Below are positions 1-8,619 of a DNA stretch of 55,301 bases, piece after piece; position 1 is the stretch's first letter; every line of letters starts with the position of its first letter. This DNA is from Pseudomonadota bacterium. GTDB lineage: Bacteria > Pseudomonadota > Alphaproteobacteria > Rhizobiales > Aestuariivirgaceae. The notes under the pieces were generated by a model that saw only the letters and a list, made by a program, of their open reading frames with translations, searched no databases and was not told where the DNA came from. The translations under genes and the position numbers were made by a program. The stretch lies in NCBI GenBank assembly GCA_963205315.1, contig CAUJIO010000045.1, forward strand, positions 1 through 55,301. The letters run 5' to 3'.

Positions 1-213
1 GGCTTCGCGGTCGACCGTGATTCGCTGCCCGCAGGCGTTGTCGAGACTCACGTCTCGCTGTTCGACGGCTCAAACGCCGGAATTGCACTCGAAGGCAAAC
101 CGGTGTTCTCCGTGCAGCATCACCCCGAGGCCAGCCCCGGCCCGCAGGACAGCCACTACCTGTTCAGGCGCTTCGTCGGATTGATGGAAAAGGCCAGAGA
201 CGGAGCGGCGTAG
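1..213 (+). CDS. carA: Carbamoyl-phosphate synthase small subunit, 3' end (partial)
   Basis: Only the last 70 residues are in the window; the reading frame is open from base 1 to the TAG at 211-213. The tail carries [18 protein letters not shown], the conserved C-terminal block of the class I glutamine amidotransferase domain. It contains the His and Glu of the Cys-His-Glu triad, and the PGPxD context is typical of CarA. The enzyme subunit hydrolyses glutamine and channels ammonia to CarB for arginine and pyrimidine synthesis. carB is not adjacent downstream; a sugar kinase follows 8 bases later. Family identity rests on this short block. Confidence 0.85.
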   Translation, partial: GFAVDRDSLPAGVVETHVSLFDGSNAGIALEGKPVFSVQHHPEASPGPQDSHYLFRRFVGLMEKARDGAA

Positions 214-221
214 TCGCGGCC

Positions 222-1496
222 ATGCTGTATTGTGGTCTCGATATCGGCAGCACCAACATCAAGGTGGTGTTGGCCGACGAAGACGGCCGCAGCCGCTGGG
301 TGAAGGCCGTTGCCACGCCGCGCCGCCATGATGGCATCGGCATCGCCACGGATGCCGCGGCGCTGGTCACAATGCTCGAGGACATGATCATCGAGGGCTG
401 GCAAGCAATTGGCGGTGGCAAGCCGCTGGCCGCGATCGCCGCCACTGGCGTTGGCGAGGACGGCATCAATGCCGATGCCGAGCTTCAGCCGCTGGGGCTG
501 GTGATCCCGTGGTTCGACAAGCGCGCACTGCCAGAACGCGACGCGTTTGCCGCAGCCTATGCGCTGACGCGTGTCACCTTCTACACCACCGCGACCAAAT
601 GGATGTGGCTCCGGCGTCACCGCGCCGACGAGATCGGCGCGGCAAAGCTGTGGATTGCGCTTACCGACTATGCCTCTTCAATCTGGTGCGGCGCGCCCTT
701 CATGAGCGAAACGCTGGCCGCCCGCACCGGATGCTATGATGTCTTTGAGCGTCGATGGGTGAAGGAAGCACTGGATTTCTGTCAGGCGCCGCCGCTGCCT
801 CGCGTGCTGAAAGCCGGTGACGTTGCGGGGACGGTGCAGAGCAACCGCTTGCGCAGTTGCGGTGCCGCAGGCGCTGCCACTGTCATCGTTGCCGGCGGTC
901 ATGATCACCCCATCGCCTCCTCCACGATCCAGCGCATCAATGCACAGTCCCGCATTGATTCAATTGGCACGGCCAATGCCATCTATGGCGAGACCAAGGT
1001 TTCGCAGCCGGATCTCGCAGGTAGCAACCTGGAAGTCTCGGTTCCAGCGCGCGGCGGCCCCGGCATCGCGCTGATCGGCGTCACCGAATTTTCCGCAACC
1101 CTGATGGAGAGTTTTGGCGGCGAAGCGGCAGTGCGGAAATATCTGGCGCTCCCGCATCTGCCCCTTGCAGGCGCAGATGATTCCGAAGCCGCGCGGCTGC
1201 GCCGCGTGCTGGAAGACATGGCGCTGCAGGCGCAGCGCCATCTCGCTGACATGCACCGCGCCGGTGTGCCGGCCGGACCGATATTCGCGACCGGTGGCTG
1301 GTCGCGGTCGGCAGGACTCATGGAACTCCGCGCCAGCATCTTTGGCGAAGCGATATATGTGATCGACGAACCGGAACTCGCCGGACTGGGCGCAGCACTT
1401 CTCGGATTGGAAGGTGCCACCGGTGTTGCGGCCCGCTTCACACCGCAAAAACCGCCCCACCAGATCGATCCGGTTGCCGGATGGAGGCGCGCCTAG
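222..1496 (+). CDS. FGGY-family carbohydrate kinase
   Basis: 424 aa, close to the usual size of a slightly short FGGY kinase. The N-terminus shows the phosphate-1 motif of the actin-like ATPase fold (DIGSTNIK from residue 7). The centre carries GGHDH (about residues 225-229), where the Asp is the expected catalytic base. The C-terminal ATP-binding lobe is seen as TGGWSRSAGLMELRASIFG followed by ELAGLGAALLG. The family phosphorylates sugars or polyols (xylulose, fuculose, glycerol); the substrate cannot be assigned. It starts 8 bases after carA, so it may be read through from it, although no functional link is apparent. No sugar transporter or isomerase lies nearby. Confidence 0.85.
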   Translation: MLYCGLDIGSTNIKVVLADEDGRSRWVKAVATPRRHDGIGIATDAAALVTMLEDMIIEGWQAIGGGKPLAAIAATGVGEDGINADAELQPLGLVIPWFDKRALPERDAFAAAYALTRVTFYTTATKWMWLRRHRADEIGAAKLWIALTDYASSIWCGAPFMSETLAARTGCYDVFERRWVKEALDFCQAPPLPRVLKAGDVAGTVQSNRLRSCGAAGAATVIVAGGHDHPIASSTIQRINAQSRIDSIGTANAIYGETKVSQPDLAGSNLEVSVPARGGPGIALIGVTEFSATLMESFGGEAAVRKYLALPHLPLAGADDSEAARLRRVLEDMALQAQRHLADMHRAGVPAGPIFATGGWSRSAGLMELRASIFGEAIYVIDEPELAGLGAALLGLEGATGVAARFTPQKPPHQIDPVAGWRRA

Positions 1497-1644
1497 CGCC
1501 CGCTGGAGTGGCCAGACCTGATCCCCGTTGCCGGACTGCCGAGGCTCGCCGGTCCCTGCCCGCAAAGCTGAGAGTCCCAGTTTTTGGACGCGAGCCTCCG
1601 TGTTATCCTAAATAAACGGCACAAAGATCTCGCAATGAGGCGAC

Positions 1645-2886
1645 ATGCGGGAGAAGTGGGACACAGTGATCGTTGGCGGCGGCCAGACCGGCCTGGCCAT
1701 GAGCTATCACTTGCGCCAGCGCGGACGCGAACACATCATTCTCGAACGACGGCGGGTGGCAGAGCGGTGGCGCACGGAGCGCTGGGACTCGCTGCGCTTC
1801 CAATTGCCGAACCGATGGCTTGAGCTGCCGGGAAAGGCCTATGGGGGACCTGACATCAACGGCTTTTCCCACCACACCGATGTTATTCGGTTCATCCTCG
1901 ACTATGCCGACGAGATTGCAGCCCCGGTCCGCACCGGCGTCGAAGTCACCCGCCTCGCTGCCGCAGAGAGCGGCGTCGGCTACAGGCTCGAAACCACCAA
2001 TGGTCAGGTCGATGCCCGCAATGTCGTCATTGCCACCGGACCGTTTCAGCGTCCGCTCATTCCCGCCTTTGGCAAGACGCTTCCGCAGAGCATCTATCAG
2101 ACGGAAGCCGCCCACTACCGCAACCCGGTAGAATTGCCGCCTGGAGCTGTGCTGGTGGTCGGGACTGGCAATTCCGGCTGCCAGATTGCTGACGAACTTC
2201 TCCGCAGCGGGCGGCGTGTGTTCCTGTCAGTCAGCCGCCACACCCGGGTGCCCCGGCGCTACCGCGGAAAGGACGTCATCTGGTGGTATGACGAACTTGG
2301 ACGCTTCGATGTGAACGTCGATACCTTCCCGGGACGAAGATATCCGCCGACATCCATCATGACTGGCGTCAATGGTGGCTACGATCTGGACCCGCGCCGT
2401 CTCGGCAATGACGGAGCGACATTGCTCGGCCGCGTACTGGGCGCCGAGGACGCAACACTGGCCTTGGCCAATGACGCCGGACCGATACTGGAAGCAGCCG
2501 ACAAGAGTTACGCGGCCTTTATCCGCGATGCCGACGCGCTGGCCGAAACGCCAGCGGTGCGTTCCACGCTTGACTCGCCGGATGCGCCGGAGCCGCTGGC
2601 CTCTCCAAGGGTCGACGAGATCGGATCGCTGAACCTGTTGGAGAAGAGTATCACCAGCATCATCTGGGCGAACGGGTATGGCTATGGCTTCGACTGGGTT
2701 GATCTGCCGGTTCTGGATGCGAAAGGCGCCCCTCTCCAGCAGCGCGGTGTGACCGCCTGTCCGGGACTCTATTTTCTCGGCCTGCATTGGATGCACACAT
2801 TCCGGTCCGCAATCCTGTCATTTGTCGGACGGGACGCAGACTTTCTCGCCAGTTATATGGATCGCATCGAGACTGCCGCAAAGTGA
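1645..2886 (+). CDS. Flavin-containing monooxygenase-like NAD(P)/FAD oxidoreductase
   Basis: 413 aa. A dinucleotide-binding GxGxxG motif begins at residue 11 (VGGGQTGLAMSYHL) and binds FAD. A second Rossmann motif (VLVVGTGNSGCQIADELL, about residues 168-185) would bind NAD(P)H. This two-motif layout and size fit the CzcO/Trk-like branch of flavoprotein monooxygenases, which oxidise S- or N-containing or ketone substrates. The ATG at 1645 gives a Rossmann fold right at the N-terminus, as is normal for the family. It is flanked by unrelated genes with 148-bp and 172-bp gaps, so it is probably monocistronic. The substrate is unknown. Confidence 0.82.
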   Translation: MREKWDTVIVGGGQTGLAMSYHLRQRGREHIILERRRVAERWRTERWDSLRFQLPNRWLELPGKAYGGPDINGFSHHTDVIRFILDYADEIAAPVRTGVEVTRLAAAESGVGYRLETTNGQVDARNVVIATGPFQRPLIPAFGKTLPQSIYQTEAAHYRNPVELPPGAVLVVGTGNSGCQIADELLRSGRRVFLSVSRHTRVPRRYRGKDVIWWYDELGRFDVNVDTFPGRRYPPTSIMTGVNGGYDLDPRRLGNDGATLLGRVLGAEDATLALANDAGPILEAADKSYAAFIRDADALAETPAVRSTLDSPDAPEPLASPRVDEIGSLNLLEKSITSIIWANGYGYGFDWVDLPVLDAKGAPLQQRGVTACPGLYFLGLHWMHTFRSAILSFVGRDADFLASYMDRIETAAK

Positions 2887-3058
2887 CCTCTGCTCCACGT
2901 CCGCAATCGTCATGCGCAGGCTGGTGCGCGATCGGCCTGGGCGTCTTCCACGAAACCCGGATCGAAGGCCTCGATGACGATCTCAATGGCAAGACTGTGC
3001 TGTAGTCAAAGCAACGAAGCGTCGGCTAGAGTAAGAGCATTGATGGAGTTTCCCCTGC

Positions 3059-4558
3059 ATGTCCTTTGCCCAGATCGACGCTCTCTGCCGCCGCCTCGAA
3101 GCCCTTGACCATGCCCAGGCCATGCTGGGTGTCGATGAGGCCGTGAACATGCCGGAAGGCGGCGGCGAAAAGCGTGCCGAGGCCATGTCCGTTCTGGCCT
3201 CGATGTCGCACGAAATGGCATCAGCACCTCACATCGCCGACTGGATCGACAAGGCCCAGTCCGAGGACCTCGATGATGCCCAGCAGGCGGCGGTGCGCGA
3301 GTTCAAACGCACCTACACCAACCTGACGTGCCTCTCCTCCGAATTCGTCGCGCGGCAGGTGAATGCCCGCATCCGCTGCGAACAGCTGTGGCGGCAACTG
3401 CGCCCAAAGGGAGATTGGAAGGACTTCCTCCCCTCGTTCGAGAACATCGTGTCACTGGCGCGCGAGGAAGCCCAGCGCCGCGCCGATGTGCTGAAGCTCG
3501 ATCCATATGACGCGATGATCGAGCAATATGATCCGGGCAGCCGCCAGTCCGAAATCGCCCGGGTCTTCGCGGACCTCAAGGGTTTCCTGAAGGCGTTCAT
3601 TCCGCAGGCGCTGGACGCGCAGGCTCAGCGCCGTGCCCGGCGTCCGCTGAAGACATTCCGTGCGGTCTTTCCGATCGAACGGCAGAAAGCCCTGGGTCAG
3701 GCGTTGATGCAGGCCATCGGCTTTGATTTCAGCCACGGCCGACTCGACGTCTCGCATCACCCCTTTTGCGGCGGTGTGCCCTCCGACGTGCGCATGACGA
3801 CGCGCTACCGGACCGATGAATTCCTCTCGTCCCTCATGGGCATCCTGCACGAGACCGGCCACGGATTGTATGAACAGAACCTGCCGCGCGATCTCGGCCA
3901 CTGGCCGAGCGCAAAGGCCCGCGGCATGGCCACCCACGAAAGCCAGAGCCTGTTTCAGGAAATGCAATTGTCCAGGCGGCCGGAGTTCTGGGCCTTCGCC
4001 CTGCCGCTGGCGCGGAAACATCTGGGGGCGGAGCACTTCGAAGGATTCGAGATGGAGGACATGCTGGCGCATGTGCATCGCGTCGAGCGTGGGCTGATCC
4101 GGGTTGATGCCGACGAGGCGACCTACCCGCTGCATGTCATCCTGCGTTTCGAACTCGAACAGGAGCTGATATCCGGCCGCCTTGCACCGAAGGATGTTCC
4201 CGAGATGTGGGACGCCAGGATGCGCGACTATCTGGACCTGTCCACCATTGACAATCCCAAGGACGGCCCGATGCAGGACGTGCACTGGCCATCAGGCGCC
4301 TTCGGCTATTTCCCCAGCTACACGTTGGGCGCCATGATGGCGGCCCAGCAATGGGCGGCGGTCGAGCGCGCCGTTGCCGATGCGGGCATCCAGATCTCGC
4401 GTGGCGATTTCACTGCCATCAATGACTGGCGCCGCAGGAACATCTGGTCGAAGGCTTCGACGCTGTCGACGCCGGACCTGATGCGGCAGGCGACCGGCGA
4501 GCCGCTGTCGGCAAAATACTTCGAGGCGCATCTGAGGGCGCGGTATTTGAACGGCTGA
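3059..4558 (+). CDS. Carboxypeptidase M32 (Taq/Pfu type metallocarboxypeptidase)
   Basis: 499 aa, the normal length for peptidase family M32. The zinc-binding HExxH is present as HETGH at about residues 264-268, followed by GLYEQNLP, the family-specific HETGH(G/A)xYEQ signature. A downstream THESQSLFQEMQL block supplies the third ligand Glu. Family members are cytoplasmic and remove C-terminal residues with broad specificity. The ATG at 3059 opens an N-terminus (LCRRLEALDHAQAML) that aligns with the family's usual helical start. It ends 11 bases before the stop of the convergent permease gene, with no visible terminator. Confidence 0.93.
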   Translation: MSFAQIDALCRRLEALDHAQAMLGVDEAVNMPEGGGEKRAEAMSVLASMSHEMASAPHIADWIDKAQSEDLDDAQQAAVREFKRTYTNLTCLSSEFVARQVNARIRCEQLWRQLRPKGDWKDFLPSFENIVSLAREEAQRRADVLKLDPYDAMIEQYDPGSRQSEIARVFADLKGFLKAFIPQALDAQAQRRARRPLKTFRAVFPIERQKALGQALMQAIGFDFSHGRLDVSHHPFCGGVPSDVRMTTRYRTDEFLSSLMGILHETGHGLYEQNLPRDLGHWPSAKARGMATHESQSLFQEMQLSRRPEFWAFALPLARKHLGAEHFEGFEMEDMLAHVHRVERGLIRVDADEATYPLHVILRFELEQELISGRLAPKDVPEMWDARMRDYLDLSTIDNPKDGPMQDVHWPSGAFGYFPSYTLGAMMAAQQWAAVERAVADAGIQISRGDFTAINDWRRRNIWSKASTLSTPDLMRQATGEPLSAKYFEAHLRARYLNG

Positions 4559-4569
4559 AGCAGACGGAC

Positions 4570-5373
4570 TTAACGCGCCGTCTTCTGCCCGCGCTGCAGG
4601 ATGAGTTGTGCGACGATCAGCAGCGCGAAGGACGTCATCAGCACCACGGTGCCCACCGCATTGATTTCCGGCGTGACGCCACGGCGGATCGAGGAAAAGA
4701 CATAGATCGGCAGCGTGGTGTTCGGACCCGCCACGAAATAGGCGATGATGAAGTCTTCAAACGAGAACGTGAAGGCCAGGAGGAAGCCGGCGAGAATGGC
4801 CGGCGCCAGCAAAGGCAACACCACTTGCCTGAATGTCCCCAGCGGCGTTGCGTAGAGATCTTCCGACGCCTCGACCAGGCTGCGGTCCATGCCCTGCAGC
4901 CGCGCCCGCACCAGCAGGGCCACCACCGCGATGTTGAACAGAACATGCGCCGCGATCACCGCCCAGGCGCCCATCTCGAGCTTGATCGACCACGCGGACG
5001 TGAGCCAGGGATTGACCAGATCAAAGAACGACACGAAGGCGATCAGTGTCGAGATGCCGATGACGATGCCGGGCACCATGATCGCCACATAGATCAAGGC
5101 ATCAAATGCGGTGCGAAGCCAGCCCGAGACGCGTTCGAGCCCCAGGGCCGTCAGCGTGCCGATGATCGCCGAAAGCAAGGCCGTCGAGAAGGCGATGAAC
5201 ACGGACGTCCGCAGCGCTTCCATGATCAGCGGATTGGAGAACGCCTTGGCGTACCACTCGACCGAGAATCCCTGCCAGTCCATGGCGTATTTGCCGGCAT
5301 TGAAGGAGAAACCGACGATCAGCGCGATCGGCGCGTAGAGGAAGATGTAGATGAGGATGGCGTAGATGCGCAT
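4570..5373 (-). CDS. ABC transporter permease, spermidine/putrescine type (PotC-like)
   Basis: 267 aa integral membrane protein starting MRIYAILIYIFLYAPI. About six membrane segments are visible. The EAA loop that docks the ATPase is present (LVEASEDLYATPLGTFRQVVLPLLAPAI). Length, N-terminus and EAA loop fit the PotC/PotI permease class. The ATG at 5373 was chosen because more upstream in-frame codons encode a basic, Ser/Pro-rich stretch overlapping the preceding permease gene. It lies 4 bases after that gene's stop codon, so it is the last gene of the ABC operon. The polyamine substrate is inferred from family resemblance. Confidence 0.9.
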   Translation of the reverse strand: MRIYAILIYIFLYAPIALIVGFSFNAGKYAMDWQGFSVEWYAKAFSNPLIMEALRTSVFIAFSTALLSAIIGTLTALGLERVSGWLRTAFDALIYVAIMVPGIVIGISTLIAFVSFFDLVNPWLTSAWSIKLEMGAWAVIAAHVLFNIAVVALLVRARLQGMDRSLVEASEDLYATPLGTFRQVVLPLLAPAILAGFLLAFTFSFEDFIIAYFVAGPNTTLPIYVFSSIRRGVTPEINAVGTVVLMTSFALLIVAQLILQRGQKTAR

Positions 5374-5377
5374 GCCG

Positions 5378-6235
5378 CTACACCAGCGCCGCGCGCCGCG
5401 TGTCGGTCTTCGACAGCACGAACCGCATGTAGAAATAGATGGTGACGAACATGATGGCCACCAGCGCCACGGAGACGGCGGCGCCAAACGGCCAGTTGCG
5501 CGATTGCAGGAACAGGTCGACCAGCGCGTTGCCGATGAAGAAGACCTTCCCGCCGCCGAGGAATTGCGGAAGAATATAATCGCCCATCAGCAGGATGAAG
5601 ACCAGCATCGACCCCATGGCGACGCCAGGCAGCGCCAGCGGCAAGGTCACCTGAAAGAAGGTGCGCACCGGCGTGGCACCGAGATCGGCCGAAGCCTCGA
5701 GGAGCCGCTTGTCGAGCTTTTCAAGCGACACATAGATCGGCGGCACCATGAGCGGCAGGAAGCCATAGACCGCGCCGATCAGCACCGCCACCGGCGTGTT
5801 GATGATGCGCACGTCATGAATGCCGATCCAGGCCAGCCACGATGGAATCCCCTTGTTGCCGAGCAGCATGATCCACGCATAGTAGCGCAGCAGCTGGCTG
5901 GTCCAGAACGGCGCCATGACAAGGACGAGCAGCGCCACCCGGTATTTCGGATTTGCCTTCAGCGCCAGGAAATAGGCCATCGGAAAGGCGAACAGCGCGG
6001 TGAGCAGCGTGGCGAGCGGCGCCAGCGTGAGCGTGTTGTAGAAGGCTTTGCCGCGCGCCGCGAGGTTCAGATAATTGTCGAAGGTGAAGCCGGCCTGATA
6101 GCCGCCCGCCGGGCCCCGCACGCCGAACGAGAAGACCAGCACGACAACCAGCGGCACCAGAAGCAGAAAGACGAAGAACATTGCCGCCGGCGCCAGCAGC
6201 GCCGCCGTCAGGGCGCGCGAGCGTCTCTCCTTCAA
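5378..6235 (-). CDS. ABC transporter permease, spermidine/putrescine type (PotB-like)
   Basis: 285 aa with an N-terminal membrane helix (ALLAPAAMFFVFLLLVPLVVVLVFSFG), further helices and an EAA loop (LLEASADLGATPVRTFFQVTLPLALPGV). It should form the heterodimeric channel with the PotC-like partner just downstream. The best start is a TTG at 6235 (sense TTGAAGGAGAGA); the ATG eight bases further upstream lies in another frame. The next internal Met would remove half of the first helix. A 108-bp gap holding two perfect palindromes separates it from the binding-protein gene. Confidence 0.88.
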   Translation of the reverse strand: MKERRSRALTAALLAPAAMFFVFLLLVPLVVVLVFSFGVRGPAGGYQAGFTFDNYLNLAARGKAFYNTLTLAPLATLLTALFAFPMAYFLALKANPKYRVALLVLVMAPFWTSQLLRYYAWIMLLGNKGIPSWLAWIGIHDVRIINTPVAVLIGAVYGFLPLMVPPIYVSLEKLDKRLLEASADLGATPVRTFFQVTLPLALPGVAMGSMLVFILLMGDYILPQFLGGGKVFFIGNALVDLFLQSRNWPFGAAVSVALVAIMFVTIYFYMRFVLSKTDTRRAALV

Positions 6236-6243
6236 GAGCCATC

Positions 6244-6266
6244 ATGACCGGGCATGACCCGGTCAT
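6244..6266. repeat. Palindromic REP-like element, copy 1
   Basis: Perfect inverted repeat ATGACCGGG / CCCGGTCAT around the 5-base loop CATGA. It sits between the genes for the solute-binding protein and the first permease. Such an mRNA hairpin commonly protects the upstream binding-protein message or reduces downstream permease expression. Here that role is inferred. Confidence 0.6.
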
Positions 6267-6283
6267 CTCCATCGGCAGGGACG

Positions 6284-6312
6284 GTCATGCCCGCGGCAAG
6301 CGCGGGCATGAC
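6284..6312. repeat. Palindromic REP-like element, copy 2 (GTCATGCCCGCG dyad)
   Basis: Perfect 12-bp inverted repeat GTCATGCCCGCG / CGCGGGCATGAC with the loop GCAAG. It lies 17 bases from the first palindrome and shares its GTCATG/CATGAC core. Dyads with this core are widespread as dispersed extragenic repeats in alphaproteobacterial genomes. No mobile gene accompanies it. Confidence 0.65.
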
Positions 6313-6343
6313 GAACATGTGCGAGCTGCGCGGCGGCAACGAA

Positions 6344-7495
6344 CTAAGCCGACTTGAAGCGCGCCATCAGCTCGGCACGCGCCGGGCTGGTGAGCGTCTC
6401 GGCTGCGCCATATTCCAGGGCCGACAGCTGCTCGGCCGCCGGATACAGAATCGGATTTTCCAGCATCTCCTTCGGCAACAGCTTCAGGCAGCGCGCATCC
6501 GTGGACGGCGTGCCATGCGCCTGGATTTCCTTGGCGTTGATCTCCGGCGTCAGGATGTAGTCGATGAAGGCGTAAGCCGCCTCGCGGTTCGGCGCGCCCT
6601 TGACGACGGCATAATGGTCGACCCAGATCTCGCCGCCATCCTTGCCGAGCACATATTTCATGTCCGGAATGTCACGGTGCAGCTGTGCGGCATCGTTGGT
6701 CCAGCACATGGCCATGGTCGCGTCGCCATTGCGCATCGACGGCTGGTAGTCGGAGTTGATGCCGAACAGGTGCGGCTTGGTGGCGATCAGCAGCTTCTCG
6801 ACCTCCGCCAGTTCCTTCGGATCGATCGTGTTGAAGGAATAGCCCAGAGCCTTGGCGGCACTGCCGATCGTGGTAAGCTGATAGTCATGCACCATCACCT
6901 TGCCCGACAAGGGTCCCTGCGCCAGCTCGAAGAACTCCTTCCAGCTCGCCGGGTTCTGCGACACTTCCTTGGTGTTGACGATGAAGCCCGTCGTGCCCCA
7001 GTCCTTCGGCACGGCGTAGACGGTGCCATCGATGGTTCCGGGTCCGAGGAAGCGCGGATCCTGCGACTTCTCATCATAGTTCGGCATGAGCTTCAGATCG
7101 AGCGGCTCGATCAGGTCAAGCTGCTTGTAGGTCGAGATCGTGTAGTTGGTGGGGACGAACACGTCCCAGCCGGTGGAGCCGGCCTGAAGCTTCGCCAGCA
7201 TTTCCTCATTCGAGCCGAAGACGTTGACGTTGATGGTGACGCCCGTCTGCTTGGTGAAGTTGTCGAGGTTCTCCTGCGAGAAATAATTGGGCCAGGTGGT
7301 GAAGTTCAGCGTGCCCGACAAGGCAGCATAAGACTTGCGCGGGCGCAGGCCCGGCACAGCGCCGCCGATCACCGCTGTTGCAAGCCCAAGTCCCGTCACG
7401 CCGAGGAAATGGCGGCGGGTGACGCTGCCCTTCTGGAACCGGCGCAACTCGTCAAGAAACTTCTGCGGGCTGATGTGGCCTGGTGTCTTGGTCAT
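6344..7495 (-). CDS. ABC transporter substrate-binding protein (PotD/PotF-like), Tat-exported
   Basis: 383 aa. The N-terminus has a twin-arginine signal (SVTRRHFLGVTGLGLATAVIGG, RR at about residues 26-27), pointing to folded export to the periplasm. The mature part begins near LSGTLNFTTWPNYFSQENLDNF, which is typical of spermidine/putrescine-binding proteins. It also has the WDVFVPTNYTI block and the C-terminal YAFIDYILTPEINAKE region. It should capture a polyamine-like ligand for the two permeases encoded downstream. The ATPase gene lies immediately upstream (28-bp gap). Ligand identity is inferred. Confidence 0.9.
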   Translation of the reverse strand: MTKTPGHISPQKFLDELRRFQKGSVTRRHFLGVTGLGLATAVIGGAVPGLRPRKSYAALSGTLNFTTWPNYFSQENLDNFTKQTGVTINVNVFGSNEEMLAKLQAGSTGWDVFVPTNYTISTYKQLDLIEPLDLKLMPNYDEKSQDPRFLGPGTIDGTVYAVPKDWGTTGFIVNTKEVSQNPASWKEFFELAQGPLSGKVMVHDYQLTTIGSAAKALGYSFNTIDPKELAEVEKLLIATKPHLFGINSDYQPSMRNGDATMAMCWTNDAAQLHRDIPDMKYVLGKDGGEIWVDHYAVVKGAPNREAAYAFIDYILTPEINAKEIQAHGTPSTDARCLKLLPKEMLENPILYPAAEQLSALEYGAAETLTSPARAELMARFKSA

Positions 7496-7523
7496 GGTCT
7501 TCTCCCTGGTTTGTTATTGTCGT

Positions 7524-8585
7524 TCATGTATTCGGCAGGATGCGTTCGGACTCCGCGCGCCAGCCTGCCGCGATCATGTCGCCGATATCATAGACCCCGG
7601 CTTCGCGCTCGGATTTGCGCGGCGCCATCACCATGAACTCGCCGAGCGCCTCGCTGGCGACGCGGTATTCGGTGTGTTCGCCGAGGAAGATGCGGTTGAG
7701 GACCTTCACCGGCACGCGCGCCGCCAGCCCCTCCGGCAGCCTGGCCACACTCGCCGCGATCTCGATCATCTCCGGCCGGACGCTCAAGGTTTCATCCGTG
7801 GACGGACCTTTGAAGAAATTCGTCTTGCCGACGAAATCCGCGACATAGCGGTTGACCGGCCGGTCATACAGTTCGCGAGGCGATCCCGTCTGCACGATCT
7901 TGCCCTCGCGCATGACGCAGACACGGTCCGACATCGACAAGGCTTCTTCCTGGTCATGCGTGACAAGCAGAAAGGTAATGCCCACATCCCGCTGCAGGTT
8001 CTGCAATTCGATCTGCATGTCACGGCGGAGCTTGCGGTCGAGGGCCGCGAGCGGCTCATCGAGCAGCAATACGGCGGGACGGTTGATGAGCGCCCTGGCC
8101 AGCGCCACGCGCTGCAGCTGTCCGCCCGACAATTCATAGCTGCGGCGTTTGCCGTAGCCATCGAGCCTCACCATGGCGAGTGCCTCGTCCACAGCCTTGC
8201 TGATGTCGGATGCGGATGGCCTGGGTGTCCGCTGCCGCAATCCGTACGACACATTGTCGGCAACCGAGAGATGCGGAAACAGCGCGTAGTGCTGGAACAC
8301 CATGTTCACCGGCCGGCGGTAAGCCGGAACGCCCGTGACATTCTGCCCGCGAATGAAAACCTCGCCTGAGGTCGGCTGTTCGAAGCCCGCCATCATGCGC
8401 AGGCTTGTGGTCTTGCCGCAGCCCGAGGGTCCGAGAATCGAGAGAAATTCTCCCGCCTTCACGCTCAGATTATTGTCGGCCACCGCCGCGACGGTGCCGA
8501 AGCGCTTGGTCACTTGCCTGAATTCGATAACGTTCTGATCTTGCGCCACGAGCCCGCCGGGAAAGATTGTTTCTTGAAGTTCCAT
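7524..8585 (-). CDS. ABC transporter ATP-binding protein (PotA-like)
   Basis: 353 aa. Walker A is GPSGCGKTT (about residues 52-60), the signature is ELSGGQLQR, and Walker B is VLLLDEPLAALD. A C-terminal TOBE-like extension follows residue 240. It energises the PotBC-like permeases. Two candidate ATG starts exist, at 8609 and 8585, neither with a strong ribosome-binding site. I chose 8585 because homologues have only a short leader before the VIEFRQVTKRFG strand; residues between the two starts are unlike the family. It is the first gene of the ABC operon in transcription order. Confidence 0.92.
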   Translation of the reverse strand: MELQETIFPGGLVAQDQNVIEFRQVTKRFGTVAAVADNNLSVKAGEFLSILGPSGCGKTTSLRMMAGFEQPTSGEVFIRGQNVTGVPAYRRPVNMVFQHYALFPHLSVADNVSYGLRQRTPRPSASDISKAVDEALAMVRLDGYGKRRSYELSGGQLQRVALARALINRPAVLLLDEPLAALDRKLRRDMQIELQNLQRDVGITFLLVTHDQEEALSMSDRVCVMREGKIVQTGSPRELYDRPVNRYVADFVGKTNFFKGPSTDETLSVRPEMIEIAASVARLPEGLAARVPVKVLNRIFLGEHTEYRVASEALGEFMVMAPRKSEREAGVYDIGDMIAAGWRAESERILPNT

Positions 8586-8619
8586 CAGACCGGCAGCCGT
8601 GTCAATCATCGACGCTACG

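Noticed and set aside
4606-7636. Long plus-strand open frames opposite the ABC-transporter genes (279, 293 and 460 codons)
   Set aside because: They are antisense to well-supported permease and binding-protein genes and their translations are Arg/His/Gln-rich without domains, as expected of GC-rich antisense frames.
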